Below, piece after piece: positions 42,794 to 49,827 of a stretch of DNA of 49,827 bases. This DNA comes from Candidatus Kapaibacterium sp. (lineage in GTDB: Bacteria; Bacteroidota; Ignavibacteria; Kapaibacteriales; Kapaibacteriaceae), in contig VEQR01000016.1 in NCBI GenBank assembly GCA_018883125.1, positions 1 through 49,827 of the forward strand. The letters are read 5' to 3'. The notes below the pieces were generated by a model. That model had not been told where the DNA came from and ran no database searches. It was given only the letters and a program-made list of their open reading frames with translations. Positions within the stretch are counted from its first letter, which is position 1. Each line of letters begins with the position of its first letter. The position numbers were made by a program, and so were the translations under genes.

Positions 42794-42919
42794 GCACTCC
42801 TCTCATGTCCTACAAAACCACCATCATCCTATGGATTGATTGGCGGAAAACAAAGTTTCTGCACCACTCGACGCAACAGTGAACCTGAGGAACACAGTGA
42901 GCCCAGTGAAACAGATTTG

Positions 42920-42950
42920 CAAATATACCTTTGGTGGCGTTACCGACCAA
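42920..42950 (-). promoter_or_regulatory. Candidate Bacteroidota-type promoter for the TPR gene
   Basis: On the minus strand TATATTTG (42927-42920) matches the Bacteroidota -7 consensus TAnnTTTG, and a TTG lies 20 bases upstream, the spacing of the -33 element. The leader would be about 120 bases. Pattern match only. The rest of 42794-43062 shows no gene and only weak hairpins. Confidence 0.45.
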
Positions 42951-43062
42951 CTTGAAATATAAACACGAACCTCAGCGGTAAACCTAACTGTTTGTTGCCC
43001 TTAGGTTGGTTATCCACAGCGTTCGATGTGCCGTTTTCAACACGGCCGCGCACAAAGGTTCC

Positions 43063-45168
43063 TTAGAAGCGGACGGTGTTTCGGACAGCCTCGGCGATAT
43101 CCGAAACATTCAGCAGAATGGCCTGTTCGAGACTTTTCGCAAATCCAACAGGAGTATCCTTGGAACCTACACGGGCAACTGGTGCGTCGAGATACCGGAA
43201 AAGTTCTTCTCCGATCGACGAAGCAACCTCGCCGCCAAAACCGCCCGTCTTCTTGTCTTCGTGCGCAACCACACAGCGTCCGGTGCGACGAACGTGTTCA
43301 AAGACCATTTCCTTGTCCCAAGGGGCTAGTGATCGCAGATCGATCACTTCAACGTCGATCCCCTCCGACGCAAGCTGGTCCGCTGCCTGCAGACTCCAGT
43401 GCACTGCCGTGCCGTAGGTGACGATGGTGACATGTGTACCTGCACGACGCACCTTGGCTTTGCCAAATGGGATGATGAAGTCCTCGGACGGCATCGGAGC
43501 CGATGTTGGACGGTAGTTGTAGAGAAACTTCGGTTCAAGGAACATCGTGGTGCCACGCGAACGGATAGCGTTGCGCATAAGGCCAACAGCATCGTCGGCA
43601 AAGGACGGACATACAACCCGCAGACCCGGAAGCGTCGTGAACGTGCCCTCAAGGTTCTGAGAGTGATACAGCCCCCCCTGGATGTACCCCCCGGAAGCAA
43701 GACGGATGACCATGGCTGGGGCAAACTGGCCTTTAGTACGCCAGTAATCGTGTGTGCACTCGATCAGCTGCTCCATCGCCGGCCAGAAATAGTCGGCAAA
43801 CTCAGCCCCCTCCACAACAACTCGAATGTCGTCGCGGTAGCGGGTCATTCCATTCGCCGTACCAACGATGAAATCCTCAGCGATCGGGGCGTTGAACACC
43901 CGATCATTGCCAAACTCATCCAGCATGCCCTTACAAACATTAAAGATGCCCTGCTTTTTGAATGATGCAACGTCCTGACCAAACAGGAATGTGGCCGGAT
44001 TACGCCGGAACTCCTCGTGCATGGCGTTCACGATACCCTCGCGGAACGTCACAACAGGGGCATCGGGTGACGGCACGTAGTGCTGCTCGGTGGTGTCATG
44101 ATATCCGATCACCGGATCAGGAATCACGAAGTCCGTATAAGACGCCGGATCTGGGTCGGCAAGGGGCTCGATAGCATCCGCTGCGGCAAAAATGGCGGTC
44201 TTATTGGCCTCTTCGATGGCAAGGAGCTGTTCTTCTGTTGCAATTCCATTTGCTAACAGTGTGGCACGCATCCGCGGAAGTGGATCGCGGTCCTTCATGG
44301 CCTGAAGATCCGCTGGCTCGCGATACAGCTCGTGATTGTCCGAATTCGAGTGCGAGCCGATACGGTCGCAGTCCGCGTGGACCATGACTGGCCCCTTGCC
44401 GCTGAGAGCATAATCCCGTGCCTGCTCCATGGCCCGGAAGGAATCCATCGGGTCACGGCCATCACAGTAGATGATCTTCAGGTTCTTGAAACCGCTGAAG
44501 TTCTCAGCAACCACAGGGTTGAACGTCTGCTCGCGGACCGGCACACTGATGCCGTACTTGTTATTCTGGATCACGAACACAATGGGAAGCTTTTCCCGAT
44601 CGGCACCGTTGACGGCTTCGTAGTAGTAGCCCTCGGATGTGGTGCTCTCGCCCGTAGAGCAGTAGACCACCTCGTCGCCGTTGAACTTGCGGATAGACCT
44701 GGCTGTGCCCACCGCTTGCTGCGAGTGGTTTCCGGTGCACGACGAAGAGTTCTGCAGGTTGATGGAGATCTTGGCAAAATGGTTGCTCATGTGGCGTCCA
44801 CCACCGGCTACGTCAACATCCTTGGAGAGACCATTTGCAATGATCTCTTCAACCGATACGCCGGCTGCCAGCGAAGTGAGCATGTCTCGGTAGTAGGGAA
44901 AGAGGAAGTCTTTTCCCGGACGAAACACCTTGCCAAGAGCAAGCTGAATTCCGTCGTGACCCGCGAACGGGGCATGGTACGACCAGCCCTTTGCCATCTT
45001 TAGGTAGTTCGCGGCCTTTTCGTCAAGCCGGCGTCCAAGGTGTTGCGTGCGATACCAATCAACGAGTGTCTCTTTCGGGAACCCCTTGACGTTGAACAGG
45101 TCCTCACGCTGCTTCGGTGCAGGTGCGGATTGCGTTGCTGCAGGTTTTGCCTTGGTCGTCTTGGCCAT
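43063..45168 (-). CDS. 2-oxoacid dehydrogenase E1, fused alpha-beta subunits (branched-chain type)
   Basis: Thiamine-diphosphate enzyme that decarboxylates a 2-oxoacid, probably the branched-chain oxoacids, and passes the acyl group to E2. 701 residues: the alpha half (about 25-330) contains YYRDMLTSLAAG and the TPP region GESTTSEGYYYEAVNGA ... QNNKYGISV; the beta half (about 370-700) contains FREGIVNAMHEEF, LFGQDV, EGAEFADYFWPAMEQL and ASGGYIQGGLYHSQ. Fusion of the two is common in this phylum. Branched-chain preference is inferred from ilvE next door (28-base gap) and IcmF upstream. Pyruvate cannot be excluded. Confidence 0.88.
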   Translation of the reverse strand: MAKTTKAKPAATQSAPAPKQREDLFNVKGFPKETLVDWYRTQHLGRRLDEKAANYLKMAKGWSYHAPFAGHDGIQLALGKVFRPGKDFLFPYYRDMLTSLAAGVSVEEIIANGLSKDVDVAGGGRHMSNHFAKISINLQNSSSCTGNHSQQAVGTARSIRKFNGDEVVYCSTGESTTSEGYYYEAVNGADREKLPIVFVIQNNKYGISVPVREQTFNPVVAENFSGFKNLKIIYCDGRDPMDSFRAMEQARDYALSGKGPVMVHADCDRIGSHSNSDNHELYREPADLQAMKDRDPLPRMRATLLANGIATEEQLLAIEEANKTAIFAAADAIEPLADPDPASYTDFVIPDPVIGYHDTTEQHYVPSPDAPVVTFREGIVNAMHEEFRRNPATFLFGQDVASFKKQGIFNVCKGMLDEFGNDRVFNAPIAEDFIVGTANGMTRYRDDIRVVVEGAEFADYFWPAMEQLIECTHDYWRTKGQFAPAMVIRLASGGYIQGGLYHSQNLEGTFTTLPGLRVVCPSFADDAVGLMRNAIRSRGTTMFLEPKFLYNYRPTSAPMPSEDFIIPFGKAKVRRAGTHVTIVTYGTAVHWSLQAADQLASEGIDVEVIDLRSLAPWDKEMVFEHVRRTGRCVVAHEDKKTGGFGGEVASSIGEELFRYLDAPVARVGSKDTPVGFAKSLEQAILLNVSDIAEAVRNTVRF

Positions 45169-45196
45169 GATCGTAGATCCTCGTGGTGTTTCGTCG

Positions 45197-46135
45197 TTAA
45201 GATTTTTTTGTGGACTTGCGCACAGGTGTCAGCCATCCGTACGGGTCCTCCCCATGCACGGTCACATTGTGGAATGCCTGCTGCAAGGCCCGTGTGACCG
45301 GTCCAACCTTGCCCCTTCCCACAGCAATACGGTCAACCGATTTCACCGGAGTGATCTCGACGGCCGTGCCGGTGAGAAACATTTCATCGCAACTGTAGAG
45401 CATCGCTCTCGGAATGTTCTGTTCTCGCACCGTTACCCCAAGCTCCTCGGCCAGAGTTATCACTGTGTCGCGAGTGATTCCAGGTAACAGAGAACTTGCG
45501 GCAGGGGGCGTGATAAGCTCGTCGTTCACAACCACGAACACGTTTTCACCCGAGCCCTCGGCAATGTTGCCGTAGGCGTCAAGGCAGATGCCCTCCGCAT
45601 AGCCGTTCTCAACGGCCTCCATCTTTACCAGCTGGGAGTTCATATAGTTACCGCCAGCCTTGGCCATCGATGGCAGTGCGTTCGGTGTGATCCTGTCCCA
45701 CGACGAAATACACACGTCAACGCCATTCTGTGCCGCATCGTCACCGAGATAGGCGCCCCATTCCCATGCAGCTATGTACACCTCTACCGGACAGCGCAGT
45801 CCATAGACCCCCATGTCTCCAAAACCCCGTAGGGCAAAGGGGCGGATGTAGCACTGACGGAGCTTGTTGCGGCGGACGAGATCCACTGCAGCCTCCGATA
45901 GTTCATCAACCGAAAAGGGAAGCTGCGTACGATACACCTTCAGCGACTGGTGCAACCGACGCATGTGATCATGCAGACGGAAGACAGCCGTGCCGCCGGC
46001 GGTTTCGTAGCAACGGATTCCCTCAAACCATGCCGAGCCGTAGTGCACAACGTGCGACAGGACGTGGATAGTGGCCTTCTCGAAGGGGACAAAACTCCCG
46101 TTCTTCCAGATGGTCTTTGTTGGCGTTATCGGCAT
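45197..46135 (-). CDS. ilvE: Branched-chain amino acid aminotransferase
   Basis: PLP enzyme that interconverts Val, Leu and Ile with their 2-oxoacids; 312 residues, class IV fold. N-terminal TIWKNGSFVPFEKATIHVLS and GSAWFEGIRCY are the IlvE pattern. The PLP lysine lies in MAKAGGNYMNSQL, and EGSGENVFVV and LPGITRDTVI are the conserved C-terminal motifs. In an operon between gatB (17 bases) and the E1 gene (28 bases): it would supply the 2-oxoacids that E1 decarboxylates, or run in the biosynthetic direction. Confidence 0.95.
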   Translation of the reverse strand: MPITPTKTIWKNGSFVPFEKATIHVLSHVVHYGSAWFEGIRCYETAGGTAVFRLHDHMRRLHQSLKVYRTQLPFSVDELSEAAVDLVRRNKLRQCYIRPFALRGFGDMGVYGLRCPVEVYIAAWEWGAYLGDDAAQNGVDVCISSWDRITPNALPSMAKAGGNYMNSQLVKMEAVENGYAEGICLDAYGNIAEGSGENVFVVVNDELITPPAASSLLPGITRDTVITLAEELGVTVREQNIPRAMLYSCDEMFLTGTAVEITPVKSVDRIAVGRGKVGPVTRALQQAFHNVTVHGEDPYGWLTPVRKSTKKS

Positions 46136-46152
46136 GATCGTTCCACTGAATT

Positions 46153-47637
46153 CTATGGGTTAACCGTGGATGATTCCAATGCTTCCTTCATCAGCTGCGT
46201 TACCATTGCAGGATTCGCGGTTCCACCTGATGCCTTCAGCACCTGGCCAACGAAAAATCCAAGCAGGTTGGTCTTACCGTCTCTGTACTTCTGCACGTTA
46301 TCCGGATTACTCTGGATTACGTTCTGTACCATGGCCAACAACGCCGACGGGTCGGAAACCTGCTTCAGACCGCGCTCCTCGATCAGCTCGGGAGCTGTTC
46401 GCCCCGTTCCAAGCATATCGGGAAACACATCTTTGGCCGTCTTACTGCTGATCGTGCCGTCGGCGATAACATCAACAATGGATGCAAGTTGTCGCGGCGT
46501 AAGCCCTACGTCGTTCACAGAACACTTGCGCTCCCCCATGATGCGCAGTATGTCCGTCATGATCCAGTTACTTGTCAGCTTGTACGTTTCGGCCCCCGGC
46601 GATGCCAGTAAGCCGCATGTGTCTTCGTAATACGTGGCCACATCAATGTCATCCACAAAGATCGCCGCATCATAGGCCGGCAGATGATACTGCTCGGTGA
46701 ACCGGCGTTTCTTTGCTAAAGAGAGCTCCGGAATGGTCCGGCGCAGCTCCTCTAGGCGTTCATGATCTACCACGACCGGACCAAGGTCCGGCTCGGGAAA
46801 GTACCGGTAGTCGTGCGCCTGTTCCTTACTGCGCATCACCTTGGTCTTCTGTGCTCCGGCGTCCCACATCCGCGTTTGCTGAACAACCTGCCCGCCCCCT
46901 TCTAGGAGAGCGATCTGGTCGTTGATCTCAAAGTCGATTGCCTTTTCAACGTTGCGGAAGGAGTTCAGGTTCTTCACCTCGCGCTTCGTGCCAAAGCTGG
47001 TACTGCCCTTGATTCGAACGGAAACATTCGCATCGCAGCGCATGCTGCCCTCTTCGAGGTTCCCGTCACATATTCCCAAGTAAATGAGGATCTGCCGCAT
47101 CTGCTGAAGGTATTGATAGGCCTCCTGCGGAGTGCGGATATCAGGCTCGCTGACAATCTCGATAAGGGGCACGCCAGCCCGGTTAAGGTCGACAAGCGTG
47201 TCGATGTCCAGATCATGAATGCTCTTGCCTGAATCCTCTTCCATGTGAATTCGGGTGATGCCGATCTGCTTCGCCCCCTGATCGGTCTCTATCTCAACGA
47301 ATCCGTCATGGCAGATCGGATCCGCATACTGTGTGATCTGATACCCCTTTGGAAGGTCGGGGTAGTAATAATTCTTGCGGGAAAATGTGGACACACGCCG
47401 GATCATACAGTTGGTTGCCAACCCCATCCTCACGGCATAGGCCACGAGGTTTTCGTTCAGCACGGGAAGGACGCCGGGATGACCCAGACAGATAGGACAA
47501 ACGTTGACGTTCGGCTGAGCCCCATAGGTGGTGGAGCAACTGCAGAACGCCTTCGATGCTGAGGTCAGCTGGGCGTGGACCTCGAGACCGATAACGGCCT
47601 CGTACTTGGTCGCGAGAGATGATTCGGAGGTGTCCAA
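46153..47637 (-). CDS. gatB: Asp/Glu-tRNA amidotransferase subunit B
   Basis: Subunit of GatCAB that turns Asp-tRNA(Asn) and Glu-tRNA(Gln) into the amides; 494 residues. YEAVIGLEVHAQL at the N-terminus, FCSCSTTYGAQPNVNVCPIC with the zinc Cys residues, KNYYYPDLPKGYQITQY and HDYRYFPEPDL are diagnostic. The last ~150 residues form the helical YqeY-like tRNA-binding domain. It sits between amino-acid metabolism genes with short gaps on both sides; gatA and gatC are not in the window. Confidence 0.97.
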   Translation of the reverse strand: MDTSESSLATKYEAVIGLEVHAQLTSASKAFCSCSTTYGAQPNVNVCPICLGHPGVLPVLNENLVAYAVRMGLATNCMIRRVSTFSRKNYYYPDLPKGYQITQYADPICHDGFVEIETDQGAKQIGITRIHMEEDSGKSIHDLDIDTLVDLNRAGVPLIEIVSEPDIRTPQEAYQYLQQMRQILIYLGICDGNLEEGSMRCDANVSVRIKGSTSFGTKREVKNLNSFRNVEKAIDFEINDQIALLEGGGQVVQQTRMWDAGAQKTKVMRSKEQAHDYRYFPEPDLGPVVVDHERLEELRRTIPELSLAKKRRFTEQYHLPAYDAAIFVDDIDVATYYEDTCGLLASPGAETYKLTSNWIMTDILRIMGERKCSVNDVGLTPRQLASIVDVIADGTISSKTAKDVFPDMLGTGRTAPELIEERGLKQVSDPSALLAMVQNVIQSNPDNVQKYRDGKTNLLGFFVGQVLKASGGTANPAMVTQLMKEALESSTVNP

Positions 47638-47659
47638 AGGACCACAAAACTACGGAAAA

Positions 47660-48598
47660 TCAGCTCCAAAGGGGGCGCAGATCAACATTACCTCCGCATA
47701 GAACGATACCCACCCGAGATCCTCGCACCAAATCGGGCTGTTCGAGCAATACACCTAGGGTGACCCCTGCGCTGGGCTCGATGACGAGTTTGAGACGCTC
47801 CATCACGAGCAGCGTGCCACGTCGAATACTCTCCTCGGAGGCCGTTTCAATCTGAACGCCCGTGGAAATGAGCTGCGCTAGAGTGAGATCGCCAAGACCC
47901 GTTCGAAGTCCATCGGCAATGGTCATGCTGTCCACAGGGGGCTGAAGCACGCCGGTCCGGAGTGACTCTTTGGCATCGGCCGCGATCTCCGGCTCGGCAC
48001 CGATCACCCGGGCACCTGGCACCATTGCCCGAACGGCAGTCGAGACACCGCCAAGCAAACCACCACCACCTACGGGAGCCATTACGACGTCAAGGTTCGA
48101 AACCTGCTCGCAGAGTTCCTTACCTGCAGTACCCTGTCCGGCCATCACGCGGTCATCGTTATACGGAGGAACCACATGAGCACCCGTCGTAGCAACGATG
48201 GCCATCATTGTCTCCAGCCGTGACTCCAGCGTCGGCTCGCAGAAGACGATCTCTGCTCCATACCCCTGCACCGCCTCGATCTTTACCACCGGCGCCGTCT
48301 TCGGCATCACAATCGTACAGGGAATACCCCGCAACGATGCAGCGTAGGCAAGGGCCTGGGCGTGATTTCCACTTGAATGCGTTATCACGCCGCCTCGGGC
48401 AGTGTCCTCGTCAAGCAGCATCACCGCGTTCACAGCGCCACGCGCCTTGAACGCCCCAATCTTCTGCAGGTTCTCGCACTTGAAGAAGAGCTCTGCCCCG
48501 AACATCCGGTTAAGCGCACCGGAGGTCATCACCGGTGTTCGGTGTATGAAGGGGGCTATGCGGCCAGCCGCAGCTTCAATGTCGCCGTAGGATATCAC
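47660..48598 (-). CDS. Threonine/serine dehydratase (PLP-dependent, no ACT domain)
   Basis: PLP fold-type II enzyme that deaminates Thr to 2-oxobutyrate or Ser to pyruvate; 312 residues. The PLP lysine lies in IGAFKARGAVN, SSGNHAQALAYAA binds substrate, and the phosphate loop is PVGGGGLLGG. No C-terminal ACT domain, so it is of the TdcB/serine-racemase type and not the feedback-inhibited IlvA. Its 2-oxobutyrate could feed the E1 enzyme of the same operon. 22 bases from gatB and 6 from the mutase. Serine racemase activity is a possible alternative. Confidence 0.92.
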   Translation of the reverse strand: MISYGDIEAAAGRIAPFIHRTPVMTSGALNRMFGAELFFKCENLQKIGAFKARGAVNAVMLLDEDTARGGVITHSSGNHAQALAYAASLRGIPCTIVMPKTAPVVKIEAVQGYGAEIVFCEPTLESRLETMMAIVATTGAHVVPPYNDDRVMAGQGTAGKELCEQVSNLDVVMAPVGGGGLLGGVSTAVRAMVPGARVIGAEPEIAADAKESLRTGVLQPPVDSMTIADGLRTGLGDLTLAQLISTGVQIETASEESIRRGTLLVMERLKLVIEPSAGVTLGVLLEQPDLVRGSRVGIVLCGGNVDLRPLWS

Positions 48599-48604
48599 GG
48601 TCTG

Positions 48605-49827
48605 TTACATGTTGCGTCGGTACTGTCCACCAACGTCGTACAATGCCCGCGTCATCTGTCCAAGAGAGCAGACCTTGGCTGCGTCCATCAGAGCCGCAAA
48701 GATGTTCCCGTTCTGCACTGCCGTCCGACGCAGGTTCTCAAGAGCACGCTCTGCTTCGATGCCTCCACGTGCCTTTACGCTGGCAACGTTGGATATCTGC
48801 TGCTCCTTCTCGTCGGTCGTCGAGCGAATTACCTCGTCGGGGATCACCGTTGGCGATCCCTTGGAACTCAGGAATGTGTTCACACCAACAATGGGGTACT
48901 GACCCGTGTGCTTGAGTGTTTCGTAGTAGAGAGACTCTTCCTGGATCTTATTGCGCTGATACATGTTCTCCATGGCACCGAGCACACCTCCACGATCCGA
49001 GATGCGCCGAAACTCCGTGCATACGGCCTCCTCAACAAGGTCCGTCAGCTCCTCGATGATGAATGATCCCTGGATAGGGTTCTCATTCTTGGCCAGACCA
49101 AGCTCGCGGTTGATGATCAACTGAATAGCCACGGCCCGACGCACACTTTCCTCTGTTGGCGTGGTGATCGCTTCATCGTAGGCGTTTGTATGAAGCGAGT
49201 TGCAATTGTCGTAGATGGCGTAAAGCGCCTGCAGCGTTGTGCGGATATCGTTGAAGTCGATCTCCTGCGCGTGGAGCGATCGTCCAGACGTCTGGATATG
49301 ATACTTCAGCATCTGCGAACGCTCGTTGCCGCCGTAGACGTTCTTCATGGCCTTTGCCCAGATGCGCCTGGCCACACGGCCGATTACGCTGTACTCGGGG
49401 TCAACTCCGTTGGAGAAGAAAAACGACAGGTTCGGCGCAAAGTCGTCAATGTTCATTCCCCGCGAGAGGTAGTACTCAACGTAGGTGAATCCATTGGCAA
49501 GAGTAAATGCAAGCTGCGTGATGGGGTTCGCACCGGCCTCTGCAATGTGATAACCCGAGATCGATACGGAGTAGAAGTTGCGGACACTTTTCTGAATGAA
49601 ATACTCCTGTACATCACCCATCATGCGCAGCGCAAACTCGGTCGAGAAGATGCAGGTGTTCTGTGCCTGATCCTCTTTGAGAATGTCAGCCTGCACAGTA
49701 CCACGGACGCTTCGGAGAGCGCGCTGACGGCATTCTTCGTAGAGATCCGGCGGAAGTACTTTGTCGCCGGTGATGCCAAGTAACTGAAGACCAAGTCCAT
49801 CATTCCCCTCGGGCAGCTCTGTCGATC
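48605..49827 (-). CDS. icmF: Fused isobutyryl-CoA mutase (IcmF-type), C-terminal part; cut by window edge
   Basis: Coenzyme-B12-dependent acyl-CoA mutase; 407 codons visible, open to the right edge. The track starts at a GTG at 49696, but the frame continues upstream ([20 protein letters not shown]), so that is not the start. [48 protein letters not shown] and the terminal VGGQYRRNM fit the mutase domain of IcmF. At the position of the carboxylate-binding Arg of methylmalonyl-CoA mutase (KEFMVRNTY in that enzyme) there is Gln, as in isobutyryl-CoA mutase. The second determinant and the B12 and G-protein domains lie outside the window. First visible gene of the minus-strand operon with the dehydratase (6-base gap). 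Confidence 0.85.
   Translation of the reverse strand, partial: STELPEGNDGLGLQLLGITGDKVLPPDLYEECRQRALRSVRGTVQADILKEDQAQNTCIFSTEFALRMMGDVQEYFIQKSVRNFYSVSISGYHIAEAGANPITQLAFTLANGFTYVEYYLSRGMNIDDFAPNLSFFFSNGVDPEYSVIGRVARRIWAKAMKNVYGGNERSQMLKYHIQTSGRSLHAQEIDFNDIRTTLQALYAIYDNCNSLHTNAYDEAITTPTEESVRRAVAIQLIINRELGLAKNENPIQGSFIIEELTDLVEEAVCTEFRRISDRGGVLGAMENMYQRNKIQEESLYYETLKHTGQYPIVGVNTFLSSKGSPTVIPDEVIRSTTDEKEQQISNVASVKARGGIEAERALENLRRTAVQNGNIFAALMDAAKVCSLGQMTRALYDVGGQYRRNM

Noticed and set aside
43030-43046. Terminator between the E1 gene and the TPR gene
   Set aside because: Only a 5-base GCCGT/ACGGC stem and no T tract on the minus strand.
48605-49696. Complete 363-residue mutase starting at 49696
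   Set aside because: The start is a GTG within a longer open frame that continues to the window edge with mutase-like residues, so the gene is a right-edge partial.
1-49827. tRNA, rRNA, transposase, integrase or toxin-antitoxin genes
   Set aside because: I looked for cloverleaf-like segments and typical protein motifs and found none I could support.

Overview
The window (49.8 kb) looks like a chromosomal segment from a bacterium of the Bacteroidota/Chlorobiota (FCB) group, most plausibly a Kapabacteria- or Ignavibacteria-like lineage. The reasons are several large secreted proteins with C-terminal type IX secretion (T9SS) sorting domains, a fused E1 alpha-beta 2-oxoacid dehydrogenase, DUF-type Bacteroidota membrane proteins, and outer-membrane barrels beside an ECF sigma/anti-sigma pair. 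The taxonomic call is inference; no rRNA or tRNA gene is present.

Layout. 1-1090: rlmN, cut by the left edge. 1091-1616: a repeat-dense spacer. 1617-4623: a rhodopsin cassette, with lycopene cyclase and Blh carotene dioxygenase on minus and a proton-pumping rhodopsin divergent on plus. It is flanked by a second copy of the composite repeat at 4811-4978. 4954-7567: a FAD amine oxidase-like gene and a divergent ECF sigma/anti-sigma operon. 7538-19939: a long minus-strand run (cdd, MFS transporter, guaA, membrane protein, DJ-1/PfpI, metG, ftsL, PASTA-bearing penicillin-binding protein, a T9SS-type protein, an OmpA-like protein). 19954-20838: mutY on plus. 20822-27573: glycosyltransferases, a methyltransferase and outer-membrane proteins, probably for surface polysaccharide. 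27599-41981: five consecutive minus-strand genes for T9SS-type secreted proteins, ending in a 2346-residue beta-helix giant. 42074-49827: a TPR membrane protein and a minus-strand operon of branched-chain amino/acyl-CoA metabolism (E1, ilvE, gatB, threonine dehydratase, IcmF cut by the right edge).

How the genes work together. CrtY closes lycopene to beta-carotene, Blh cleaves it to retinal, and the rhodopsin uses retinal to pump protons; the upstream carotenoid genes (crtE/B/I) are not in the window. The rhodopsin has the D-T-E pump residues, a Met at the spectral-tuning position, and a Gly at the carotenoid-antenna fenestration position. IlvE, the E1 subunit and an isobutyryl-CoA-mutase-like IcmF fit interconversion of valine-derived acyl-CoAs. 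The T9SS block carries cohesin-like and dockerin-like modules and may build a surface structure.

The main unexplained signals are: the composite repeat flanking the rhodopsin cassette, whose octamer array runs into the 3' ends of two genes; a heptamer AAGGGGC that is strongly over-represented on both strands but absent from about 14.4 kb covering the T9SS block; and a module shared by the two largest T9SS cargo proteins.
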